Assembly (NCBI GenBank): GCA_003255065.1
Contig: QAOA01005930.1
Span: forward strand, 62,001 to 126,000
DNA length: 64,000 bases
Direction: 5' to 3'
Origin: Cercis canadensis
Taxonomy: Eukaryota > Streptophyta > Magnoliopsida > Fabales > Fabaceae
Made by a program: the position numbers and the translations under genes
Notes under the pieces: model-generated
Told to the model about the DNA's origin: nothing
What the model saw: the letters and a program-made list of their open reading frames with translations, nothing else
The model's database searches: none
Shown here: piece by piece, positions 33,301 through 46,400 of the stretch
Numbering within the stretch: the stretch's first letter is position 1
How the letters are laid out: every line of letters starts with the position of its first letter

Positions 33301-36300
33301 GATCAGTCATTGCAACATCCTTTTTTCCATGTAACTTTTGATCTGATGTCTATTTTCCTTATCTTTCCTTATGGATTCAATTTAGTAATATATGCTGTAC
33401 AGGTAGATACATGGGTTCCTCGTCCACTCCATGATCCACTTGAGCTGAAGCTAAGTAGCAAGAGTGAGGGCATTTCCATTTCCTTTCTGATATTTTCTTA
33501 TACCAATCTTTTCAACCTAAGATTGGTATTGGGTTTTGATATTAATCAAATCATGTTTAGGTTTTTGGCCCTATCATTTATTACTTTCTTCCTGCACTAT
33601 TTGACAGGGGCAAAGTCAAATCTTGAGCTGAAACTGCAGGATTTTGGCCCTGATACCGATGACTGTTTTCTTGGCTTGACATTAGCTGTAAAGCCCAGTG
33701 CTTCTAACTTGGGTAAATACTATTTTAACTCACTGTTTAATAATGCTAGCAGTATTTTATGTGAGGGTCAACTGGAATAATTGATTGGCTCTCTGATCAC
33801 CAGTTTTCTGTACACAAATTTGTCTGGTATTGTTTCTTGTTTGTGTGATGGTAAAAATTCTGAGTTACCTGTTATTATTTGTGCTGGCTGCTTGGTCCCT
33901 CCCCAGATATTTAACTACAACTTATGTTCAGGTTGTGCCTGCTTGGTGTGCCAAATGCATTCACAGATGGAAAATAAGTGAAACTAAGTTTTATCCATGA
34001 TTAAAAGTGGGCTAATTTATTTTTTATTTGTATATTGATTTTGGTTTATAATGCATGTTTTCCTTGAAGTGATATTGAAGTCCAAGTTTGTCATAAACTG
34101 TGTTTAACTAATAATTGACTTTTTCTTCTCTCCCTGAGCTTTAGTGTTTTTTCCCCCTCAAAATGCTGTAGATAATGATGAATAAGTGAGTAGCACTTAT
34201 GTTAGAAGAAAAGTGGTCTATCTTCTGTGTTTCTTTTTGAATAGTCTATAATTGAATGATTTAGGAGAATAATTAAAGAGATGCCTCTTGGTTTAGGGTA
34301 TGCTCGGTTTGGGTGGTGGAAAATTTGGAATGTGAATCATTTTAGACTTACTTGCTATAGGAGAAAAGGAAGGGCCGTTAGAAATAAGAGATTATCTACC
34401 TTATTATTTTCCATCACTTCAACCAAGGACACGCTTAAATATCTGTTTATCCAAATGTTTGTCAGTTAAGGTGTTAGGTGTAACTCTTCATTTACATTTT
34501 TTTTTTCCTAATTGATATAAGAAGAATATTATTGAGCAAGGTTTACAGTTTAACTTGCATTCGTCATAACATCCAATGCACAGATAACTATCTTGTTGAT
34601 TGTGTGAAATGCTATAATTCTTAAGTTGTTCTTTCTGTGAAACAGCAATTGGATGTAGGATTTAACTCAGTAATTTTTCTCATGAGAGAATGTTCTGACA
34701 TCTCCAGGGAACCTTTCCTGTCCCCCTCTTCATTTTGTAAATTCTGTTGCTAATTGATAATAATATTTTGCAGTCTTTTAGAATAATAAAAAAATACAGT
34801 CTACATTATCTTAGTCTAATACCTGTGTTCTTGATGAAGTTGACCTATTTCTTTTAACTTTTTGGCTTTCTTCAAACTTCAAAATACCATCTTTTTCCCT
34901 TCAATGATTTCAATCTTATACATGCCTGACCATTTAATTATTTCCACTTTCCTGCAGATGTGGTCCATAATGTATCTCAGGGTATGGGAGAGGTAGGTGC
35001 ACAGGCTGTATAACAAGCATGGCATATTGTGGTTTTATCTTTTATTATCCTAATATGAGGGAAATCGATTACCTGTAGTTTAGCTAAATGCATGCTGTAA
35101 AAATGCAGGATTTACTACTTTGCTCGGATTTCAATCATCATCCAGACCAGTCAAGTGAGTCCTATGTTCTGCCATACAATATTAGTTTTTTACAACTAAA
35201 CCAAGACAGCCATGTTTCTAGACAAGAGACAGCTTTTGACTTTAGATGTCCAACTTGAGGCTCGATTAATCTTGAAATATATTTTATGGAAACTTTGCTG
35301 ATTGTCTCTGTCGCTTTTTCCAATATAGAACTTTATTAAAGGAGAAAGGATAGACTACAAAAACACATGTAGAAATTTAAGTCATGAACAAGCAAAAATA
35401 ACTGTTAAACAGAAAGATGGTACATGAGAGCAATGAAGCCCCAGATCTCTTTGAATATTTTGAAACTTATGTAGAAACCCCATTAGCTGGAAACATAATT
35501 ATACTGAAGATAATCCTATTCAACAGAAGATGTGATGGCATAATTTTTCTTACAAAATTTCTCTTGAATTTCTCTTCAACGTAATGCACTAAACTACTGC
35601 AAACATGACAGACCTCCAACATAAGTTCCTTCGAAATGGGTGAACTTTAGTTTCTCCAAATTCTGTGTAAAAACCAGTGTTCTCTGTATGATTATTCCAA
35701 ATGGACTAAGCAGCAGTTTGGTGGAAAAGTAAATGGTTCATTCATTCATTCACATTGTTTATATTAATCCTTTAAAGTACCACTTATCAAACAAAAGTTT
35801 TGACATTGGAGGAGACCTTTAATTCCTTTGAGTTTGAAATGGGAAATATCAGTCTTATATTATATTCTGGATTCACCCACGTTATGCCTTTGAAGGGAGC
35901 CAAATGTAAGAGCAATTGATAAGTATTAGCAAGTGCCGAGACTGCTAAAGGACAAAATTTACTATTAGGAAACAGGAGTACTAGGTTTGAAAGGTATCAT
36001 GGTTTATTTTATAGTTAACTGGATTGCAAATGATTAATTCTAATTCAAGTGACAAAATGCTAATTTTGTGGAACTTCTTGGATCCTATCATCCTAATTGA
36101 TAAGTTAATAGTTTCTTGGAGAAGACAAGATATTTCTACTTTCTTTTTTCTACAATTCAACTGACAATTCTTTTAACTTTCACGTTCTTGTGCTTAATGA
36201 TAATGAGGCATGGTTATTGTTTGCTCTAGTTTTTTGGACATTATTACCTCCTGATCAAAGTGGAATTCACACCCCAGCAGAGACTTCACTGTCATTATCA

Positions 36301-37433
36301 TTCAGGTAATTTCTTGCTTATACTCTCACTATTCCTGCTTAACATCGTGTGATATTGTAATCAGTGTTTTTCCCCCATTTCTAATTATTCAGATTTTGTT
36401 GAAAATTTATATAATACTGTGTTTTATTATTTTCGAAGGTTGGGTTTGAAATAGACATATCTGGAATAAGTAAAAGGAGATGGAAATGCTAAGATGAATG
36501 TGTACTACAAGGAATTATAAAAGATGAAAATATATACTAAAATATCAGTTGACTTTATTAAGTAATATTCATAAGATGATTTGGGTAAATGGATCCATAA
36601 TTATTAAGGCCTTACTAGACATTGACCTGGTCAAGGGATCAGGTTAACTTAAAAAAAAATGAGTTTTAAAATAAAATTTTGTAAGTATATATTTAACAAA
36701 CTGACAAATAACAATGCAGGATACAAAGTAAAATTATCTCAATTAAATATAAAAAGTTTTGAGTTTCAAGAATCTATCCTGTGGACCTTGTATGTAAGAT
36801 ACTGAATTAGATTCATCATGGAAGGATTCATCATGTGGCTAACCTAGAATGCTTTATAATAGAATTTGTTGTTATTGCCATTTTCTCCTTGAAATTTGTC
36901 CTAGGAATTTCTTTTCCATTGCAGGACAAAAAACAAAATCATGGATAGATATTACTCTTTCATTACTCATTACAGCGGACTCTTAATAATGTGGTCAATG
37001 ATGTCCTGCTTGAACCTTGATAATCAACGTTGCAAATGAATTATTTACTTATATGAGAAATGGTTTGTTAGAATTCATATCCTGTTTTTCCTGTTAGTTA
37101 TACATTTGATACTCATTGTCCATAGTTAAATTCCTGTATATGCCATATTTTGTTTTCTTTTTGATATACTAGATATGTCATAATATGATGAACTGTTTAC
37201 ACTAAAATAGATAAAATATGTACTAGACGTAAATGTTCTTTAATGAAACTCAGAGACATGAATCCTCTTCTTTTCCCTTTCTTCTTACTTGTCCTCTTGA
37301 CAGTTCAATTCAACATCCACCAATGGGAGTTCCGCAGTCAGCAGGGTTCTCCTTTCAGCCTTTGCAGCCTAACATCTTAACTAGTCCATTTTTGGCATTG
37401 TCTTCTCCCTTCCAGCGTGGACACTGCCTTTGA
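30355..37433 (+). CDS. MHK: MHK/MAK-type serine/threonine protein kinase
   Basis: 17 coding exons, all in phase, giving 435 residues: 30355-30362, 30437-30515, 31101-31169, 31294-31383, 31826-31964, 32086-32188, 32327-32379, 32541-32607, 32805-32916, 33092-33157, 33262-33330, 33403-33463, 33608-33712, 34958-34992, 35109-35154, 36230-36305, 37304-37433. The first exon is only 8 nt (ATGGAAAG). Kinase features are the Gly loop GDGSCGNV (11-18), VAVKK with Lys33, HRDLKPEN (123-130), DFG (142-144) and an activation-loop TQY (156-158, a T-x-Y site where MAPKs have TEY or TDY). STRWYRAPE follows. The Ser/Pro-rich C-terminal tail ends SPFQRGHCL. The family is related to the animal MAK/ICK/MOK kinases and CDKs. 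In Arabidopsis MHK adjoins the ceQORH gene, matching the arrangement here. Intact. Confidence 0.94.
30556..30628. repeat. Imperfect CAT/ATT trinucleotide microsatellite in MHK intron 2
   Basis: A run of CAT triplets followed by degenerate ATT/CAC triplets lies about 40 bp after the splice donor. The His/Tyr-rich ORF across it is an artefact of the repeat. Confidence 0.75.
35330..35720 (-). mobile_element. Possible decayed LINE 3' region in MHK intron 15
   Basis: In the minus-strand direction, short broken frames resemble the Trp/Arg-rich end of plant L1 LINE ORF2 (for example [11 protein letters not shown]). Stops interrupt the frame. This is weaker than the LINE piece at 50059-50370. Confidence 0.3.
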
Positions 37434-37937
37434 GTGATTGATTCAAGATGCAACCTGATCTTGAATCTTTTTGACACACCTAAGTTTGCTGGAGTAATAT
37501 TTTGTATAGCCCTTTCAGCATTGATATAGTTTACCTTACCATTGTCATGAAATATAATGTAATTATTGGAACAAAAGTCTGATGTTTGACTCCATTTATT
37601 AATTTTGATCTTGAAATTTAGACCTGAAACTTACGGAATCTGAAATATAGAATGGCAGAAGTTGAGAAGGATATTTGACTCCCTTTCTTCTGCCTTTAAT
37701 TCTCTTTTAGCTTGAATTTGGATGTTGTTGTTAGAACCTCTGAAGTTTACATATTAAATTAGATTACCTCGAAACATATTTAGTGTGTGCTTACGTTAGT
37801 TGTGAAAAAATATATTTTGTAACAAATTGATTTTGAGTAGAACCGATTCCGGAAGAATTGATTATGAGAATCCGTGTTATTTTTTTGTTACGGGCTTTTC
37901 ACAATTATTTTATACAATAGTTATAGAATTTAAACTT

Positions 37938-38373
37938 GGCTTTTTGACACAAATATTACATTGTGTAAAAGTATTTACTCAAATATTACAAGTTTCAAAC
38001 TATTTACACAAATATTACACTTTTTAAAAATTCAAAAATTAAAAAAAAAAAAAAAATTTCGAACACGTGGGACCCACCGGACACGCCGTGAGGCCAACGA
38101 CATGTCCCAATAAGCCAAAATTCGTCACGGGCCCCACAACTCTAGAACAATAGATGAATTTTGCCTATTAGGACACGCTGTGGGCCTCACGGCGTGTCCA
38201 CGTGGGACACGCCGTGAGGCCCACGGCATGTCCGGTGGGACCCACGTGTCTGAAATTTTTTTTTTTTTTTAATTTTTGAATTTTTAAAAAGTGTAATATT
38301 TGTGTAAATAGTTTGAAAGTTGTAATATTTAGGTAAATACTTTTACAAAATGTAATATTTGTGTCAAAAGGCC
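37938..38373. mobile_element. 436-bp MULE-like foldback element, nearly full-length palindrome
   Basis: The termini GGCTTTTTGACACAAATATT and, in reverse complement, GGCCTTTTGACACAAATATT are flanked by the 9-bp direct repeat TTTAAACTT (37929-37937 and 38374-38382). The arms pair over about 110 bp, then through poly-A/poly-T into a GC-rich centre made of GGACACGCCGTG and its complement. There is no coding capacity. A relative lies at 8997-9506. Confidence 0.9.
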
Positions 38374-39318
38374 TTTAAACTTCGGTAGTCCACTTCATTT
38401 TCTTTTTAATTTATGAAAATATTATTTACCACTTCACTACATGTTTTAAATAGTAAAATCTGACCATGATAGACCCAACAACTTGTAACCAAAGTGAAAA
38501 AATAAAAAAACAAAGACAGCATTTGAATTTTTTGATACTCAAGTTTTACACTGTGTAACATATTGTATAAATACAAATTTACATATAATGTCACATATTT
38601 TTTGTACTTTGATTATAACTCTATATTCAAACACGAAACTTACAAATTATAAAAATGACTTCAGTGCCATATAAGGTCACATCTTTGTATAAATACAAAT
38701 TCACATGTACACTTTATTTTCATCATGGCACAATAAAATTGACATTCTCTAAACTATTAAGTGTGATTTATAATTTTAATAGTTTGCATGAAATAAGTAC
38801 TTTGAATTTTCATATTCGTCATATAACCTAAGAATTTGATATTCTCTATAGTGGCATGGCACGATTGGAATTTGAGTCAACTATAAAATTTTGGAAAAAG
38901 GACATCTCAGTTTGAAACTTTGGTTAAAAATATCATTTGATTAATTCCTATCTAAATATCTCTTGAATTATTATGTTCGTAGCAAAATAATCCCTATGTA
39001 ATTATTATGTTTGTAGTTAATTGGACTGTAAATTATTTGGTCGCAAAGCTCTTATCGAAGTAAGAAAGTTTTATATTCAAGGTCTCTCATTAATAAAATA
39101 AAAGTCTCAAACATGTTTTCTACACAAAATTATTACTGTGAGTACTTTGACAGGGGCTCTCTTAGAACATGACAAGCTTCAAGTTTAATATGTTTGACTC
39201 CATCCAAAAGTTAGAATTAAATCCTTATTCCTGAGTTAAAAACAAATGTTGATTCGTATAAACAAAATAATCCCAGCCTTCAGTAATCAAGTGATACAAT
39301 TACATACAATATAATTAA

Positions 39319-39868
39319 GGTTTAATTGTAATTTTGATACTCCTATTTTAACCACTTGAACGTTTTGGTCTCCCTTCTTTAAAAATGAACTATTGAGTCC
39401 CTCTATATTCATAAAATGTACAATTTTAGTCCATTTATCTTTAAGTTAAAATTTCTAAGTTTATTTTAAGGTATAAAATTTTTTGATTCATAATCCCACC
39501 GTTCAAATTTAAGAGCTACATCTTATGAAACTCCTCACTAAATTTTAGCTTAATCTAACGGTGGGACTCAGCCAAAAATACCAAAATCATAATTTTTCAT
39601 CCAACCACAAAATTTAGACTTTTTCACCGTTAGATCGAGCTGAAATTTAATTGGGAGATTCACAAAACGTAGGTCTTCAATCTGAACGGTAGGATTATAA
39701 ATCAGAGAACTTTACACCTTGAAATAAACCTAAGAATTTTGACTTAAAGATAAATAGACTAAACTTATATATTTTATGAATATAGAGGGACTCAGTAGTT
39801 TATTTTTAAAGAAGGGGACCAAAACGTTCAAGTGGTTAAAATCGAAGGACCAAAATTGCAATTAAACC
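39319..39868. mobile_element. Foldback MITE family A, 550 bp, perfect 9-bp TSD
   Basis: The ends GGTTTAATTGTAATTTTG and CAAAATTGCAATTAAACC are inverted copies. Target duplication TATAATTAA lies at 39310-39318 and 39869-39877. It has high similarity along its length to the element at 12696-13214, including the palindromic core with CACCGTTAGATCGAGCTGAAA. It lies about 0.6 kb upstream of the VPS3-like start codon, so it could contribute small RNAs or chromatin effects there. Confidence 0.92.
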
Positions 39869-40421
39869 TATAATTAATTTAAGAATCTCCTAAAGAAATT
39901 AATGTTCTACATTCAAAACCCCGTAGCTCTGTATTGCCGAGTGAAAAATCCAAGTCTACAAATAGACGGTAGTCAAGTGAGTGCACCATAAGTCACCCGG
40001 ATCCCATGAGAGCAAGACCCGTTTTTGAAAGCGGGGAAAGAACAAAACATGAAACTAAAAAACATCTATTGATCTCATCGAAACACAAGGAACCTCGAAG
40101 CCCCAAACATAAACTCGATCGGAAATCTGTGGAAAAAAATTCCTTCTCCCGGTTCACCTTGTGTGTTGCACTCTGTTCTTTCAAGCTGGAGCAGAGTGCA
40201 ATGCGAAATTAAGAGGAAGAGAAACTGGGTGCAGTTTTTTCAAGCTTCCATTGGAGTAAAGTTTGGATTTTTCCTGTGGGTATTGAAGAATTAAGCTTGG
40301 TGGGCATGCTTGGATTGACGAGGTAGTGGGAAAATTTCCTCTTTAACGTCGTACAATATTTGGGTATCATTGATTTTGTTGAATTCGGGTGGTTTTGAGT
40401 AGTTCAGAGGCAAGGTGTTTG

Positions 40422-40451
40422 ATGGGTACGATAGTCCCTGGAGCTATTTGA
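40422..40451 (+). promoter_or_regulatory. Short upstream ORF in the VPS3-like leader
   Basis: Nine codons (MGTIVPGAI) ending 45 bp before the main ATG. A second six-codon ORF lies near 40307. Whether they are in the mature leader is not known. Confidence 0.35.
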
Positions 40452-40496
40452 TTTGAATTCTCTATTTGGGCTGGTGCTTTTGGGGTGAGGAGGAAA

Positions 40497-43400
40497 ATGG
40501 CCAAACTTGAACCCAGAAGTCGAATCGTCATCGAGCCATTGGCTCAGTTCGATCTCTCGAATCACTCTCGGAGCTCAGTTCGGTCACTGGCCATTTCCAG
40601 AATTTCTGATTCTCAAGCTTTAATCTATGTTGGAACGCAATCTGGGTCTATGCTTTTGCTCTCTGCAGATCTCAACAGCCCAACAAATAGCACACCCAGT
40701 GCTTCAACCAATTCGGAGTTTCCCAAAAGCACTTCCTTTTTGCAGAAGCTTTCGTTTCTAAGAAGCGCTTCTGTAAGTGATTCCCCTGTTGATTCCATAT
40801 TAGTACTCGGTGAAATAGGAAAAATTTTATTGCTTTCAGATGGGTCTTTGTTTTTGATAGATTCTGCTCTCTCCCAATCAGCTAAGAGGTTGAACTTTGT
40901 TAAGGGGATTTCTATGGTTACAAGGAGAATAAGGAGTAATGAATCAGACAGTTCAAATTTGTTAGGGAATGTGAATAGTTTGACAGAACAGTCAAGCACA
41001 AGTCAACGGCTTATGCAAAAATTGGGAGGTGGGGTTAGAGCAAATGGTTTGAAGATCAAGGAGCCTGAACAGCAAAGTGAGGGTAATTATGTTTTTGCTG
41101 TTGTTGTTGGCAAAAGGCTAATACTTATAGAGCTTGTTTTTGGCCATAGAGCTGGTAAAGTTGATAGAGACATCAATGGCCTAACCGGGTCTATTGCAAT
41201 ATTAAAAGAGGTTCAGTTTGTTGATGGGATTATCACCATGGTGTGGCTTAATGATTCAGTTATAGTCGGCACGATCAATGGGTATAGCTTGATTTCCTGT
41301 GTTACAGGGCAAAGTGGTGTGATATTTTCCTTGCCAGATGTATCTCATCCACCAAGATTGAAATTGTTGCAGAAAGAGTGGAAAGTGCTTTTGTTGGTGG
41401 ACAATGTGGGCATCATTGTTGATGCCCATGGACAGCCAGTGGGTGGTAGTTTGGTTTTCCGCCATGGCCTGGATTCTATCGGAGAAATATCTTCCTATGT
41501 GGTTATTGTAAATGATGGGAAGATTGAATTGTATCACAAAAGATCTGGTGCTTGTGTTCAGAAGTTGCCATTTGGCGGGGAAGGAATAGGACCTTGCATT
41601 GTTGCCAATGAGGAAGATGGGCGTGGAAAGCTTGTTGCTGTTGCCACAGCCACCAAGGTATGCTATGGTGTTAATGGTACCCCGACCTTCATTCAGAATA
41701 AACTCTTCGACACACTATCATTTTCATTCTTTGTGTTTGGGCTGATCGAATACAGAAATTTTATGGTTAAGTTATTACCTTAAGTTGGTGGTTGGCTTAG
41801 TCAGATTCTTAATTTCTTGGTAAGTTTTTTATAGGGCCCCTAAATAAGGCATGGTTAAAATTAACCAAAGAGAAGGTTTAGTTCATGATATCGGCTCCCC
41901 CCAACACACATGGACAAAAAAACAAAAAGAAGAGATTGTAAAATTCTATCTGTATATGTAAAGAAATAATCTTTTTTTTTTTTTTTTTTTTTTTTTGTTG
42001 AGGTGTTGGTAGATGGCAATTGAGTATCACACTGGTCAGCTGGTTAAGGCATCACTAAGCCCCTTCATGAAGTTTATTTTATGAAAAAGAAACAAAAATC
42101 ATTCTCAGATTGGCTAATAACAATCTTAAAATGATAAAAGAAATTTATGAAACTTTGCTGAAATTGTTGTAGAAAAGTCAAAAGTCTAGTACTAGATTAG
42201 TCTGTCACACTGAATGCCTTATAATTTGAAAAAAATGGTGTAACTTCAAAATTTGAACTTGTTGAAATATAGAATGTTGTTGCTCTTGCAACAGCACCAC
42301 GGTATATTCTAGTATTAATCTAATGGCACTGTCACCTTCATTCAGAACATGCTCTTTGAAGTACTTTTCTTTTCATTCTTAATGTGTATATTTGATCTAT
42401 ATTTGAAGTGGTACTGGTTCAGTTACCTTATATGGGTGGTTGGCTAGCCAGATGCTTGATTTCACTGTAAAGTCTTTATTGGGCCTCTGAACTAATGCAT
42501 AATGAAAATCAACCAAATATCCTATTGATGATATTACCCCCTTGAACATACATCTGAAGAGAAGGAAAAAAAAAGAAGAAAAAGATATTGTAAAATCCCA
42601 TCTACATTTGTAGAAAATTATTAAGTTTGTAGAGATGTAGGTCAGTGGAAGTTCAGTGTCTTCCTCGTGATTTTCCAAAGGCATCACCAGCCTGGTTCAT
42701 GAATTTGATTTTATGACAAAAGCAAATATCATTCTCAGATTGGGAAACCTATTGTGAAGTAATTCCTAGAATTTTATGTCTTTGGTAGCTGGATTGAACT
42801 CTGCTTCTAGACTAATGATGTCTCTTCTGTCAATTCCTTGTTGATTGCATTACAGCTTAACTATTCCTAGGAGGCCTGGGCTTGATTTGATGAACTTTTA
42901 TGTTGAGTTAAATGGCTCCAAGATTGACTTTGAGTATTATTTGAAGCTTGAGCTAATTAGGATAAAGCAAATAGAAGCTTGAGCCCTAATTTAATTAGAT
43001 TGGATAATATGTATTTTTTGTAACTCAATTTCTACAGTTTCCGGAAAAATTGAAAATATATGGATGCACATAAACTATCAAAGATATTTATAATATGTAT
43101 AAATATTATATTATGTTTAAAGAGAACACAATATTATATATGGATATATATAACATATATATGAGGTCTAGTTTATATGATTAAATGCAATTGAGCTTAT
43201 TATTAGATTAATCTTTAACAGCGTTTGCTACTAGTCTAGCTTGTTGGAATGTTACCTCTTCATATACAGTTGATCATTGCAAAAAAAATTTGGGTTAGTT
43301 TCTCAAATTGCAAGCAACTGCTTCATTATCAAAGAGTGACCCATGTGCTTTCATATTCCTTGCTCTTTCTTGAAGAATTTTGATAATTTTTTATTTTTGG

Positions 43401-46400
43401 TATTATTAGATAATTTGCTATCAGAAATTACCTTCTGAAGAACAAATAAAAGACCTTCTGAGAAAGAAGAATTATAAGGAGGCTATATCCTTGGTGGAGG
43501 AGCTTGAGAGTGAAGGTGAAATGTCAAAGGATTTACTCTCCTTTGTTCATGCCCAAGTGGGGTTTCTCTTGCTTTTTGACTTGCGCTTTGAGGAAGCAGT
43601 GGACCACTTTCTGCTCTCTGAGACAATGCAGCCTTCTGAAGTATTCCCATTTATAATGCGGGATCCAAATCGCTGGTCCTTGCTGGTACTTTTCTGCTTA
43701 AATCCCCGTTTATTATTTTTTTATCATGTTTTTTTTTTGGTTAAAAAAATGTGAAGTTGGTTTATTTTGACCACAAACTTATCCACAAAGGATAAAATTT
43801 TTAAAATGTGAAGCGGGGGTATAGATTATAATATTTCTTTTGAAAATGTTATCATGCGACACAACTTTGGATATTTGACAAGTTGGCAATTAGTATCTGG
43901 AAAGTTGGAGTAAGTAACCTTTGTTATTTTGAAATTGTCCTCAATTAGAACTGGGCATCAAGAAAAATGTTGCAAAATTTTTATCTAAGATATCTTATAC
44001 CATTGAAAACACCTCTGGATCGTCAATGCTGCTGAAACACATAGCAACTAATATAAACCATCTTATGTAATAAGGTCATAATATCCATATCTGGATTAGG
44101 AACATATCGACATGATTGTACAAATTAGTTGGTATGTTGCAAATTGCAATAGCTGGAGTTTATTGGATTTCTAATCCTTTGAACTATTTGATACGGTTGA
44201 TAAATTTCAACTTTTGATGCAAACTTAACTAGTAACTTTTGTCTCTATCTTGGGTCTTCAGATGATGTGCTTTGTTGTGCAACATGTTGTATTTGTCCTA
44301 AATTCATATTTGTATTATTCAAATGCTTAAAAGGTTATGCTTTATGAATGTGGTACAGATGTTCAAACTGGCTTTTGTAGGTTCCTAGAAATCGATATTG
44401 GGGTTTGCATCCTCCTCCTGCCCCTCTTGAAGATGTAGTAGATGATGGCTTGATGATAATTCAAAGAGCTTCTTTTCTGAGGAAAGCAGGTGTAGAAACA
44501 GTTGTAGATAATGATCTTTTTTTGAATCCACCAAATAGAGATGATTTGTTGGAGTCAGCAATCAAGAATATTAGCAGGTTTACTTTCCTTGAACTTGTTA
44601 TTCATTTTGATTTTTGGGTCATTGCTGCAGTTGGGACTGTCAGACACACACACCCTTATAAACACTCACATACCTACCTGTAACTTTTCCTTTTGGCACA
44701 TAATAGGATTTTAAATTAATGATCCACATGGAAGCTTATATCTATTGTCTGTTGTCATGTTTTGTAACTGATAGTGTCATTAAGTAGCTTGTCAATGAAT
44801 GACATTTCGTACAGGTATTTGGAGGCTTGTCGAGGTAAAAACTTGACAAAACCAGTGAGGGAAGGAGTTGATACTCTATTAATGTACCTCTATAGAGCTC
44901 TAAATCGTGTCAGTGACATGGAGAAGCTTGCATCTTCTACAAACTGGTGTGTTGTGGTATGTGCAGATTATTCATGTTTTGTGCTTATGCAAGTTAGTTC
45001 TTTACTTCATTTAATGTATTTATTTCCATTATCCAAGACATTTTAAAGCAGAATTTTCTGATCTGGACAATAAAAGTTCATAGTGAGTGGACTGATTCTT
45101 CTAATTATTAATTCATTAAGTATGTTGAAATGTTTTTTACAGAACCTTTGAGGAGATTTGAGGATTTATTTTTCTCCTTCATATTATGACCATTTTAAGG
45201 AAATAGGGTGAATGGAAGCTCCTTAAAAGTTGACTTATCAACAATAAATGCAAGTTCTGTTGTTACTGTATTGGTCCTTGTTGTTTAAAACTTTAGCCCC
45301 TATTCAAGTCTCTTAAAGGCTGTCCCTTTTAATAAATTAGGGCATTGATTTTGAAAAGATCAAACTATTGAGTATAATATAACCAGGGGAATAAGATTAT
45401 TTACAGAATGCAGATATCATGCTCTCTACCAAAAGATAATGGTAGTATCTCATCAGTGAGTTTCCAGGTGCTGGAGTCAAATTATCGGCTCCCTCCAATT
45501 TGTAGTGTTCTAAATGATTTTTTCTGCAATTTCTTGTTTTTCCTTTGTTGTGGAACAGTTCAGGGTATTCTAAAACTCAGAGTTGGGCCATTTAATCTTT
45601 CTTTGAAATCTGAGGTTCAGAAACATAGTTCAATTTAAATTGTGTGCTTAAAACTAGGGTTTCTTTTTGGTCTAAACACAATGCACTATGTAATAGTGCT
45701 AAGAAACTGTGCAATCTTGGTAATCCAATGCATTGCACAACAGCGTGGCCATTGTCAGGAGCTGGCTTGAAGGATGACCTTACAACCTGCATGGACTGTG
45801 CAGGAGGAGTTGGAACAATTTTTAGAAGAGTCTGGACACTTGCGAACACTTGCCTTCCTCTATGCAAGTAAAGGAATGAGCGCAAAGGCCGTTGCTATTT
45901 GGCGCATTTTGGCAAGAAATTATGGATCAGGACTCTGGAAAGACCCTGCTTTGGAGAATAGTTTACAGGATAGTGGAGCAAAAGTTATTTCTGGTAAGGA
46001 CACTGCTGCAGCTGAAGCATCAAAGATTCTTGAGGAGTCATCCGAACAAGATTTGATTCTACAACATCTTGGATGGGTATGTAATTTTTAAAAAGTCTGG
46101 TGATGTTAGGCAAGTAAAATGGGTTCAACTTCACTAACTTTTACAATGATCATATACTTCGTTTGGTCTTTTCAATTTCAGATTGCAGACATCAATCAGG
46201 TGCTTGCAGTTAATGTTTTAACATCAGACAAACGAGAGATCCAGCTTTCACCAGGTACTTGCAGTTAATGTTTTAACATTAATCATTATATTGCATAAAC
46301 TTCCCTCAATATAACTGGTAGAATTCTTTTGTGAAATTTATTGTGATGATGAACTCAAGGGTTGTCCTATAGCAGGGATTCATAGTTTTCTATGTGTTTT

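Larger units (their letters stand above)
37434..40496. other. Intergenic region between MHK and the VPS3-like gene
   Basis: Holds the kinase 3' end, two well-bounded foldback elements (37938-38373 and 39319-39868) and the leader of the VPS3-like gene. No additional gene seen. Confidence 0.6.

Noticed and set aside
38060-38240. Regularly repeated GGACACGCCGTG units suggestive of a CRISPR array
   Set aside because: The units occur in both orientations as parts of one palindromic transposon in a plant nuclear genome.
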